Notes under the pieces: generated by a model
Told to the model about the DNA's origin: nothing
Database searches by the model: none
What the model saw: only the letters and a program-made list of their open reading frames with translations
DNA from: Paraprevotella clara YIT 11840
GTDB lineage: Bacteria; Bacteroidota; Bacteroidia; Bacteroidales; Bacteroidaceae
Direction of reading: 5' to 3'
Length of the DNA stretch: 64,000 bases
Assembly: GCF_000233955.1 (NCBI RefSeq)
Contig: NZ_JH376604.1
Span: forward strand, 1 to 64,000
Made by a program: the position numbers and the translations under genes
In this document: in pieces, positions 7,259 through 15,300 of the stretch
How positions within the stretch are numbered: position 1 is the first letter of the stretch
How the letters are laid out: every line of letters begins with the position of its first letter

Positions 7259-7939
7259 ATGAATTGTATAAATACGGTATTAAATATAGCTTCAATATTA
7301 TTATCTATTTCTGCAATAGCAATTGCAAACGCAAGAATAGGGAAAGTAGAATATGACCCTAATGGGTTTTATGGATGGGTATGTGCATGTTTAGGATTAA
7401 TAATTACAATATTGATGGCGTGGCAGATTTTTAATATAATTTCTATCGATAAAAAGATAGAGAAAAACGTGAAAAAAATTCAAAGCAGCGCGAAAAAAGG
7501 GATAATGAAGGACTATTATGAAAACCAGTATAATACATTAAAGGTGCTATGGACTGATTTTAGAGATACAAAAAAATGGAATTTATTGATAGACACTCAT
7601 ATTTACATGATAAACATTTCAATAAAATGCAAAAAAAGAGACACTTCTAATGATATTATATGCAAATGCAAGGATTTATTAGGATTCAGCGCACAAATGG
7701 AACAATATCAAGTAGATAGATTAAAAGAAGTAAGAGAACTTATAAAAGAAATTCCTTTAACCGACGAAATATTTGATTTATACAACGACTTCGTAAAAAA
7801 ATCATCTATAAGTCTCAATAAAATTGATATAAATCCTGTCAAAATAGATACACAACAAACAAATTCCCAAAACCACAATTCTGAAACGAAAAGCGGTAAA
7901 ACGGTAAGCACTAAAAAACATCAGCAAACAAAGAGATAA
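7259..7939 (+). CDS. Membrane protein with cytoplasmic domain, unknown function
   Basis: A 226-residue protein with two predicted membrane helices, roughly residues 4-24 and 40-62, then a long charged helical domain, and a low-complexity Lys/Asn/Gln/Ser tail. The gene is strongly AT-rich. It follows the 6900-7250 gene by 8 nt and is probably co-transcribed. Small membrane proteins of this form next to phage repressors often act in superinfection exclusion or defence; here that is only a possibility. Confidence 0.55.
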   Translation: MNCINTVLNIASILLSISAIAIANARIGKVEYDPNGFYGWVCACLGLIITILMAWQIFNIISIDKKIEKNVKKIQSSAKKGIMKDYYENQYNTLKVLWTDFRDTKKWNLLIDTHIYMINISIKCKKRDTSNDIICKCKDLLGFSAQMEQYQVDRLKEVRELIKEIPLTDEIFDLYNDFVKKSSISLNKIDINPVKIDTQQTNSQNHNSETKSGKTVSTKKHQQTKR

Positions 7940-8307
7940 GTAGAATCACGAGCGACTATAACCCTGATTCCTCTCATACAAAATCATAGTTGACACCCCA
8001 TCCACCAAATAAAGATATGGAAATAAGGTACATTATTAAAGCAGCGTCTTTTCCCAATCCAATGTTGAATATAATAAAAAGGCGCATCGTTTCGGTACGC
8101 CTTCTGTTGTCAATTAATTCTTGATTTTATATCAGAGCCTCACGGCCGGAATATTTGAACTCTGATTCAGAGATGGATGGGTAACAGGTGAGAGGATAGG
8201 CAGAGCGTTTAAGGAATAGTTTTGCAAATTGTTTACCTATTGTTTTCCCTTATCGCAATAAAATAAATATAAATAAATCAAAAATAAGTAGTTAGCAAAT
8301 ATCTCCT
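7940..8307. other. Noncoding end of the integrated element
   Basis: No credible gene is visible. It contains a hairpin with arms AAGGCG/CGCCTT (8079-8103), which could end the rightward transcript, and a perfect palindrome CTCTGA-T-TCAGAG at 8160-8172. It lies between the last element gene and the tRNA half, where integrase arm sites are expected. Confidence 0.4.
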
Positions 8308-8354
8308 CTTAGATTCCGGTTCTGAAGGTCGAGGGTTAGAATCCCTCCGGGGTC
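8308..8354 (+). other. 3' half of tRNA-Arg(CCG): attachment-site remnant
   Basis: The sequence folds as the 3' half of a tRNA. Anticodon stem TTAGA (8308-8312) pairs with TCTGA (8320-8324) with one G-U. The loop TTCCGGT has U33 and anticodon CCG (8315-8317). A 5-nt variable region follows, then T-stem GAGGG/CCCTC (8330-8346) around TTAGAAT, acceptor strand CGGGGTC and discriminator A at 8354. The 5' half (D-arm, acceptor 5' strand) is absent upstream. This is the expected scar of site-specific integration into a tRNA gene. Confidence 0.7.
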
Positions 8355-8360
8355 ACGAGA

Positions 8361-8401
8361 AAAATCCCTAAGTATATAATTAATAAATACTTAGGGATTT
8401 T
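8361..8401 (+). terminator. Rho-independent terminator of the tRNA-Arg
   Basis: A perfect 13-bp stem, AAATCCCTAAGTA (8361-8373) and TACTTAGGGATTT (8387-8399), ends in a T run. It lies 7 nt after the tRNA half, so it is the original terminator of that tRNA gene. Confidence 0.8.
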
Positions 8402-8618
8402 TGTTTGTGAATTTTGCCTGCGTTCTACCTACCAACTCGAATAATCCACCTTTTTGGGCGTTTCAATAGATAGAGGGATTGGTATTCTTTCAGATGCCCG
8501 TTCTTGTTAAATTCAAATAGAGGAAATCTCCTTTAGATAGGATGGGATTTTGCCATGAAAAAACGGATGGCCAAACCGCCACCCGTAAACCTTTGAGAGC
8601 TGATAGCCCGTGTTACTG

Positions 8619-8729
8619 TTAAATCATGTGGTTGGCCTTTAACCACCGTTTGCCCGATGGGGTAAGGCACCAAATCAAGAACACCACGCAAGGCAAACCT
8701 ATCGCAGACAATACAAAAATGGCTTCCAT
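8619..8729 (-). CDS. Small single-span membrane protein (36 aa)
   Basis: The ATG overlaps the stop of the upstream gene in the form TAATG (8731-8727), a standard sign of translational coupling. The product has an N-terminal hydrophobic helix (AIFVLSAIGLPCVVFLIW) and a basic end (SGKRWLKANH). Small proteins of this form, one membrane helix plus a KRW-containing tail, are common in Bacteroides next to DUF6722-like genes. Function unknown. Confidence 0.5.
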   Translation of the reverse strand: MEAIFVLSAIGLPCVVFLIWCLTPSGKRWLKANHMI

Positions 8730-8920
8730 TATTTTTCCTCCTCCTTTTTATTACTTAATACCAACCCGGCTAAGAGGGTGGAACAAGCCACCAACAAGCC
8801 AAGCCCATAGATTAACATCTTGCTTTCGCCTAAGTCCTTAAACAAGGATGCAATTACTACACCCGTCAACACATATTTTGACACATCAATAAGATATGCG
8901 CCTAATTTCTCTTTCCACAT
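8729..8920 (-). CDS. Small membrane protein, DUF6722-like
   Basis: A 63-residue protein with two predicted membrane helices (about residues 10-27 and 33-55) and a charged C-terminus (NKKEEEK). The pattern MWKEKLGAYLIDVSKYV then GLGLLVACSTLLAGL resembles DUF6722-type proteins. A -7 box TATATTTG lies on the minus strand only 4 nt upstream of the ATG, so the mRNA would have almost no leader. It is coupled to the 8619-8729 gene. Confidence 0.55.
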   Translation of the reverse strand: MWKEKLGAYLIDVSKYVLTGVVIASLFKDLGESKMLIYGLGLLVACSTLLAGLVLSNKKEEEK

Positions 8921-8937
8921 ACCGCAAATATAACATT

Positions 8938-9045
8938 TTATTCAATCCCTTGCAATGTTTTCACCTCCTTTTGCTCGTCTGTCAACCTTATACTAATATT
9001 AAAACTTTTCTCACAATGAGGACAATGTATAATTTCTCTTTGGGT
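8938..9045 (-). pseudogene. Possible remnant of a small zinc-ribbon protein
   Basis: A 35-codon open frame on the minus strand contains HCPHCEKSFNISIRL followed by a charged helix (TDEQKEVKTL). The CPHC knuckle looks like half of a zinc ribbon. There is no ATG in frame and a stop lies directly upstream, so it is either a decayed gene or uses a rare start. Listed because the motif is clear although the gene is not. Confidence 0.3.
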
Positions 9046-9076
9046 TTATCAAAGAGTCTGTTAAATACATGTTTTC

Positions 9077-9382
9077 TCACATGAAAGGTTTGACTATCTC
9101 AACTCTCATTCCAAGTGCATTTATTATTCTGTAAAAAGTAGATACGCTTGGCGTAATCATTTCTTTTTCGATCCGTGATATGTAGGACTTTGTGGCATTT
9201 ATACGTTCGGCAAGTTCCGACTGTGTCATTTGGGCTTCTTTCCTTGCGTTAAGGAGTATTTGGCTGGTGTAGAAAGCGTATGCTTCTTCATCGAACTTAG
9301 TTCGTTCTGTGGTTCCCAGTTTTCCGTATCTTTGTTCAAGAACCGCACTGTAATCACTTGTTTTATGATTGTTTGTCTCCAT
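9077..9382 (-). CDS. HigA-like antitoxin, XRE family
   Basis: A 101-residue protein. Residues about 45-95 form an XRE helix-turn-helix (MTQSELAERINATKSYISRIE, then TPSVSTFYRIINALGM). The N-terminal extension is typical of HigA-type antitoxins encoded after the toxin. Its start overlaps the toxin reading frame by 20 nt. It should bind the toxin and repress the pair's promoter. The antitoxin is intact while the toxin is frameshifted. Confidence 0.75.
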   Translation of the reverse strand: METNNHKTSDYSAVLEQRYGKLGTTERTKFDEEAYAFYTSQILLNARKEAQMTQSELAERINATKSYISRIEKEMITPSVSTFYRIINALGMRVEIVKPFM

Positions 9383-9702
9383 AATATGCCTCCTTTATTT
9401 TTAATGCCTTTTCAATTTCTGATTGTGGTGTTTTCAGTGTCTTCTTCTGAAATCCATTGAAGAGGACAACTATTTTGGCCTTCGTCGAAGATGAAGAATA
9501 CCCGATAAATATTACTGCTATATTCCATACGTAATTCATATAATCCGTCACGCAAGAATTTTATGAACTTTACGGGCAACTTATCTTCTATTTCAAGCAA
9601 AGAGATAATATAATCCAACTTTTTCAGTTCTTTATCCGTCAAAGTGGAGATGAATCTCTCAAAATATCCGCCGTATGTTATGATTTTATGTTTATATAGC
9701 AA
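9363..9702 (-). pseudogene. Frameshifted HigB/RelE-family toxin
   Basis: Two minus-strand frames join into one RelE/HigB-type protein: the first ends ...GLYELRMEYSSNIYRVFFIF-DEG, the second continues KIVVLFNGFQKK-TLKTPQSEIEKAL. The join is at the GGCC of 9477-9480, where one extra C shifts the frame. HigB toxins cleave mRNA on the ribosome, and the second half carries conserved residues, so the product is probably inactive. No ATG precedes GGYFERF; a TTG at 9702 lies inside a TATCTTTG -7 box, so the start may also be damaged. A base error in the sequence is the alternative. Confidence 0.65.
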
Positions 9703-9825
9703 AGATAGTAGAAGTTTCAATATGATACAACTTTTAAGGCACAAAAAAGCCCGAGCCTTTTTATGTGTTTTGTATTTGGGGATTTTTGTATGTTTTCGTT
9801 TTCTGCTTTCCAACGGGTTCAGACT

Positions 9826-9860
9826 AAAAAAAGATAGCCGTCTTTCACAAGACAGCTACC
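9826..9860 (-). terminator. Leftward rho-independent terminator
   Basis: On the minus strand AGCTGTCTT, a GTGA loop and AAGACGGCT form a 9-bp stem with one mismatch, followed by ATCTTTTTTT. It lies about 350 bp downstream of the glycosyltransferase gene and upstream of the toxin, so it probably ends the 12166-to-10209 transcript. Confidence 0.6.
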
Positions 9861-9923
9861 TTTACATTAACCTAATTTCAATAATGAAAAACAATTCTTA
9901 TTCCGTTCATGCTCGCTTGCATG

Positions 9924-10133
9924 ATTGCTCTCTTAGTAAGAGATATACAAGTGGAATAAAAAACCTTCTTCACCGACAAAATTAAGCAAAATCAGCGAAC
10001 CTGCAAAATATAGGATTGTTTTTTTTCGTTCGCAAACGCTTCCAAATGTTGATGAAATCGTTCCATCCGAAAACATAAATCTCTATAAATTAGCGCAATG
10101 GAAATCCCCATTGCTCTCTTACTAAGAGATATA
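9924..10133. repeat. Pair of 24-bp palindromic direct repeats in a gene-free gap
   Basis: The copies at 9924-9947 and 10110-10133 differ only at the central base (G or C). Each contains the palindrome TCTCTTA-N-TAAGAGA. They are 186 bp apart in a 500-bp stretch (9703-10208) where I see no gene. A hairpin CAATGG/CCATTG abuts the second copy. They could mark a small inserted element or be protein-binding sites. Confidence 0.5.
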
Positions 10134-10208
10134 TTTTTTTCTCCCTGATAGATAGTATTTTGTGTTTTTTTGATGCCTGCTTGTTTTTGTTTGACCTGAA
10201 GGACGAGT

Positions 10209-11366
10209 TTAGGTGTTTAGGTATTTATAGAAAACCGGTTTGTAACGCCTGAAAAGTTGTAGTATTTTCTCTGTATATAAGGACTGGGGGGTGGGTTCCG
10301 GCTCCCGGATGAGATGTTCGATAAGTAAGTTGACATTATGGGCCCAGAAAATGAATGTACGGTTGGGGTGGAAGGTCGAACTGAATTCTAATAAACGGTC
10401 CAAAGAGAAACTGGTGGAGATAATACCAGCTCCAGCACACATGGCATCGTAGGCATTGCATTCCTGTTCTATATGCGCTGGAACCATCAAGACAGGCTTG
10501 CCCATGTAAATAGCTTCGCAGATAGATTCGAATCCGGCGGTACTGGCATAGGCACGACATCCGCTCATTTGTTTCAGGAAGGCGTGGTCGTCTAATGGAT
10601 AGAAACTCAGCGTGTCGTCGATGTGGCAGACTTCCGTTTCGTTTTTGCGGTCCCAAAAGAAACGAAGAGGAATGTGGGGATACGCTTTATGCCAGGCCAT
10701 GACTTGGGACGAGAATCCGGAATTCACCATGTAACCATGGATGTAACGGCCTTCGGATACCGTTTGTTGCAGAACTTCTTTGCGCAAGAGAGGGGGGACG
10801 ACGTAGATACGTTGCTTTTTATCATCGGCCATCCTGCTGAAAGAAAGAGCCAGCATACGGTCTGAACCGATAGCCGTAAGCCGTGTGAACATTTTCAGAA
10901 GTCCGAGTTGAGTACGGTTTACCCGAGGAAAACGAAAGTCTTTGTGGAGGAAAAGATATTGGTGTCCGATACATATCTGTCGGGTTTCGGGACGACAGAA
11001 CAGGTAGGTCAGCCCGGTCAGCAGTTCGTAAAAGTTGACCACGATGTCCGCGCCGGAGGCTTTGATGCGTTGGCGGATGAACAGGATGCTTCGGGAGAAT
11101 GCCGGCAAGCGCACGATATTATAAAGTATGCTTCCCGTCAGGTTGTTTTTGCGGTTGGCAGGGGTAGGCAGGAAGTTCGGACTCTCGAAACGACTGAGGG
11201 GAGCTTTGAGTTTTTGCCGAAAAAATGTTGGTAGTTCCCGGTTACGGCTCTTGCCGACAAGTACTTCTACGACCTCGTGCCCTTCGCGTAGCAGATGTTC
11301 TTCGAGTGTGAGAGCTTGCGTCAGGTGCCCCCTTCCTTCTCCTTGCACGATAAACAGGAATTTCAT
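10209..11366 (-). CDS. Glycosyltransferase, GT-B fold, MurG/GT28-like
   Basis: A 385-residue protein. The N-terminus MKFLFIVQGEGRGHLTQAL has the GxGHxxQ loop of UDP-sugar glycosyltransferases, and the C-terminal half has CRAYASTAGFESICEAIYMG and KPVLMVPAHIEQECNA, the donor-binding region of MurG-type enzymes. It should transfer a nucleotide-activated sugar to a lipid or other small acceptor at the inner membrane. The ATG at 11366 overlaps the stop of the metallophosphatase gene by 4 nt (ATGA). An upstream in-frame start at 11447 would sit inside that gene and is rejected. Confidence 0.75.
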   Translation of the reverse strand: MKFLFIVQGEGRGHLTQALTLEEHLLREGHEVVEVLVGKSRNRELPTFFRQKLKAPLSRFESPNFLPTPANRKNNLTGSILYNIVRLPAFSRSILFIRQRIKASGADIVVNFYELLTGLTYLFCRPETRQICIGHQYLFLHKDFRFPRVNRTQLGLLKMFTRLTAIGSDRMLALSFSRMADDKKQRIYVVPPLLRKEVLQQTVSEGRYIHGYMVNSGFSSQVMAWHKAYPHIPLRFFWDRKNETEVCHIDDTLSFYPLDDHAFLKQMSGCRAYASTAGFESICEAIYMGKPVLMVPAHIEQECNAYDAMCAGAGIISTSFSLDRLLEFSSTFHPNRTFIFWAHNVNLLIEHLIREPEPTPQSLYTEKILQLFRRYKPVFYKYLNT

Positions 11367-12166
11367 GAGGCTATGGTCAGTAAATTGGTGGCCGGTGTGT
11401 CTTGCGGGAGGCTGTCGGCGATGTCCGTATAGAAAATGATGTTCCAATGTCCGTCTTCATCTTCGGCCAGTGCGGAAAGGGTCTCCACCCAGTCGCCGGA
11501 ATTGAGGTAATGTATGCCTTCGTATTCGGTATTATCCGGATGATGGATGTGTCCGCAAATGATTCCGTCGTATTTGCGGGCACGGGCAAATTCGGCCAAG
11601 GTGTGTTCGAAGTCCGAAATATAGTTGACGGCGGACTTCACTTTTTGTTTTACATGCTGCGAAAGCGAATAATAAGGTTTGCCGTGTCGTACGCGGTAAC
11701 GGTTGTAGAAACTGTTGAAAGCCAACAGGAGAGTATAGCCGAGGTCACCCAACAGGGCGAGCCATTTCATTTGTGTCGTGACCCGGTCGAATATATCACC
11801 GTGAGTGACGAAGTAACGTTTGCCGCCGCTTTCCAGTTCATAGTCTTTCACGATGCGGAGGTTGGCGAACGTGAGAGGAGTCAGATTGTCCAGAAAATCG
11901 TCGTGGTTCCTGCGGACGTAGATGATTTCGGTGCCTTGGCGTTCCATCATTTTCATCAGTACTTTAAAGAAACGGGTGTGTCGGGGCTGCCATTTTCTCG
12001 TACCGCCTTTTTTCAGATGCCATCCGTCTATGATGTCGCCGTTGAGAATCAGGCGGTCGCAATTGACGTGGCTCAGGAAATGGCTGACTTCTTCTGTTTT
12101 GGAATGCGAGGTACCCAAATGAATGTCGGAGAGCACGAGCGTGCGGTAATGCCTTCTTTGTTCCAT
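11363..12166 (-). CDS. LpxH-like metallophosphoesterase (UDP-2,3-diacylglucosamine diphosphatase family)
   Basis: A 267-residue calcineurin-like phosphoesterase. The metal-binding motifs appear in order: SDIHLG (residue 13 on), NGDIIDGW, RRNHDDF (equivalent of GNHD), VTHGDIF and CGHIHHPD. In Bacteroidetes this type of protein can hydrolyse UDP-2,3-diacylglucosamine in lipid A synthesis or a related pyrophosphate. Coupling to a glycosyltransferase suggests a role in envelope glycolipid assembly. The specific substrate is not proven by the motifs. A -7 box TAACTTTG lies on the minus strand at 12192-12199. Confidence 0.75.
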   Translation of the reverse strand: MEQRRHYRTLVLSDIHLGTSHSKTEEVSHFLSHVNCDRLILNGDIIDGWHLKKGGTRKWQPRHTRFFKVLMKMMERQGTEIIYVRRNHDDFLDNLTPLTFANLRIVKDYELESGGKRYFVTHGDIFDRVTTQMKWLALLGDLGYTLLLAFNSFYNRYRVRHGKPYYSLSQHVKQKVKSAVNYISDFEHTLAEFARARKYDGIICGHIHHPDNTEYEGIHYLNSGDWVETLSALAEDEDGHWNIIFYTDIADSLPQDTPATNLLTIAS

Positions 12167-12253
12167 GTGCTTCTGTTTTTTTAGGACGCTACAAAGTTAG
12201 GCGTGGGATATGACAACCCGGTTTCTTTTCGGTGAGAATACGGTAACAAAGCG

Positions 12254-12290
12254 AAAAGAGACTTATTCCGTCGGGAACGAGTCTCTCTTT
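12254..12290 (-). terminator. Terminator of the large secreted-protein gene
   Basis: Arms AGAGACT (12257-12263) and AGTCTCT (12280-12286) enclose a second short stem, TTCC/GGAA. Read leftward, the structure is followed by TTTTCGCTTT. It lies about 20 nt past the end of the 12311-16360 gene. Confidence 0.6.
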
Positions 12291-12310
12291 CGAACAGTTG
12301 AATATTGAGG

Positions 12311-15300
12311 TTAATGTTGGATAGTCTTTTTATGTCCTACGATGTAAATGCCTTTAGACAATCCCCTTGTGGCTTGCTTGGCGGGGACATTGCTACGCAA
12401 TTTCATGCCTTGCAGGTTGTACACATCGACATTTTCTGTATCCGCTTCACCGAGGATTCCCGATACGTCGTTTATGATTTCGTCTTTGCTGTATAGTTTT
12501 ACCTGATCGATGTATAGGCGGGTGTTGTAGGCAGCTCCTACTCCGGCTGTGGTTTCGAGTCCCATGCTGACGGTCACCTGCGTTTCCGTCTCAAGCGAAA
12601 AAGGGCATTCCACAGTTTCCCAATGGTTGGCTAACCGGGGATATTTGTATATTTCCGTGTCGCCGAAACGGATGCCGCAACGGGAATAATTGAGGTTGTC
12701 GCCGGTCGTGGCGATGGTGTAATCGTTGATGTGCCGCATTTCGTTGGCGCACACGTATTGTGCCAGAAAACTCAATTTGTATTCGCCTTTGGGCAAGGTG
12801 AAGGTTTGCGAGATGCTGTTATTGCCGCTGTCCCAGGAGTTCAGGATGCTCAGGCAGCGTTTGCCGCAGGCATCATCCGTGGCAGGAGCCGCCATGATAC
12901 TGGCCGAATTGCCCACGTTGGACGGAGATACGCAATACATGGTGGTGCTGTAAGGCATGGAATACAGTACGGCGAAGTTGGAGCCGCCTTTCAATCCGTT
13001 GCCGGGTGTCCAACCTTGGATGGGCAGGACTTGCGGCCATTTGCTGTCGGCAGCTTTGACCGTATTAATGTAGCAAGGATCGTAGACCACTCCGTTCAAT
13101 GTCACTTTGCTTTCCGTTCCATAGGTCTGGTCTTCTTCAAAACCGGGATTGGAGAGAAACTGTGCGGTGACATCGAAAAACTCCTCCTGTTCTTCTTTGA
13201 GGTCTACGGTTTCGATGAGGATTTCGTTTCCGACAGCTTTGACGGATACACAAGATTCATGTTCCACAGTGACCGGTGCGGTCAGTTTATTCCCGTCAGC
13301 CCAAATCGTGACTTGGGCTTGTTGCTTTTGTCCGCTATAATTATAGAGGTAGGCACCGCAAGAGTCGTTTTCCATCTGTCGGGCGGAAAGTCCGTCGCCT
13401 TGGATGAATACACGGAGCGTATTGGCCACGCTGTGGTTCACGTCGCAGCGGAATGTGGCCGTGGCGCCTTGCCCGTTGACGGCAGTCATTTCCGTGAAGA
13501 CCGGTGCTCCGTCTGGCAAAAGGATGTCTTTCAGGGTGCAGGCCGTTTCTCCGAGATAGTTGCTCAACAGTAGATAACGCGCACTGTCAGGGTCGCTGAC
13601 GATGACGCCGTTCCAACCTTCGGCTACTTGTGCCGTCAGGGACAGTACGTCAGCGGCCAACTGTTCCGTGTCGGCTGAGTCCACATTACTATAATATATA
13701 ATGTGTCGGCGGTCTACGATGCTTCCGTTGCTGAAGCTACGTCCGTCGGCCGAGTAAACCGGATAAATCTTGGACAGGAAGATGGAACTGTTCAGTTCAC
13801 GGTCTCCGAAGGCGATGGACTTGTCGGTGGTCGTGTTCACGATTCCTACCTCATTGTCGATATTGACCCAATTTCCCATGAATGATTTCAACTGGCTGCC
13901 ATCGGTTTGCAGGCGTCCTTTGCTATGGTAGAGTGTACGTTTCTCTTTTGTGAACGGATCGGTGCTGATGGCCATCAGACCGCCTTTCTCTTCGGTAATG
14001 GTTCCATTGGTTTTGCCCACCACGTAATCCATGTAGATGAAAGCATTGCCCGGAGTGGAGAAGAGAGTGAAGTTGTTTTCCAGACTGTTCCCGTTGGTCA
14101 TCAACTTGCCGTTCATGGTGTAACTGTTCCCGTTCAGGTCGTAGATGCCGCTGATGACGGGCGAGGCATCTGTGGCCTTGCCGCTTACGGTGTACCAACC
14201 CAGGATGTTTCCCGTGTTGTTCTTCTTATAGGGCACGATGATTTTGTTTTTGTCAGGTTTGTTGGACGCGATATATCCGGTATAGCTCTTCAGTCCGTTG
14301 CTCCACGAGAATACGCTGAAACGGTCGGGCGTATTGGCCCGTACTATGTTTTGCGGGGTGAAGATGTAGGCTTGTTCCTGCGATTGGCTGAAGTCTTTCC
14401 AGGATGTGGCCTGTATGTCGGCCGTAGAAGCCAGTTCATGCATTAGGTAAGTCATCATGACGCGATGTCCTTCCACACCCATACGTCGTGGGCCGATGTC
14501 GCTGTTGAGCAACCAGCTTCCGTCCTGTGTCGTGCTCTGGCGGGCCTTGATATGTTTGTAAGCCAGATTTTCCAGCATCAGGGCATTCGGGTCACGCAGG
14601 AAACAGGCAGCCGTGGTGTAGCTGGTGATTTGGTCGTAGAGGAACATGCTCCAGTCGTTGCCGTTCGGCATAGCCAGTTCTCCATCGGCCAACGCCAGAC
14701 GGCAGAGCACTTCGTCCATGACTTTCTGGTTGTTGTGCATCAAGGCGTTGGTCTTCCATTTCGGGTTTCCTCCCTGGAACAGATGGAGAGCCAGATGGGA
14801 TTCGCCCAGCTCCTGCATCACGACATTCTGGTAAGAAGTATGGAAGTAATTGTGGTTTTGCAATGTATAGTCGTCATACAGGTTTTTGCCGATGTACAGG
14901 TCTTGTACGGTGGTCTCGTCATATTCGGGGTCGATGACCGTAGTGTTTTGGGCGTCATCGACGTGCGAATAGCAATTGATGGCAAACGCACGCAGGCGGT
15001 CGAACCATTTGGGGGCCAGTGCATCGTCGGGGTATAGCCCCAAAGCACAGGACAAGATGTTGGTTTCCCAACCGTTTTCTTCGGCTTTCGTATCGCCGTT
15101 GTACCCCGTGGGAATGCTGCGCTCCAGTTCGTAATTGCATTCCGCCTTGATCATGTTGTAAATATAAGTCTTTTGGCTCTCGTCCAATTCTTCGTTCAGG
15201 AAATAAGAGGCGTATGCCAATGACGTGGCCCAAAGCGAACTTTCCCATACGTGGTCGGCATTGCTGACGGAACCCCAATATTTGTTGTCCGAAGTAATTT

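Noticed and set aside
13907-14446. Long + strand ORFs inside 12311-16360
   Set aside because: Several frames are open opposite the 1349-aa gene, but they lack signal peptides or motifs while the minus frame has both ends of a secreted protein.
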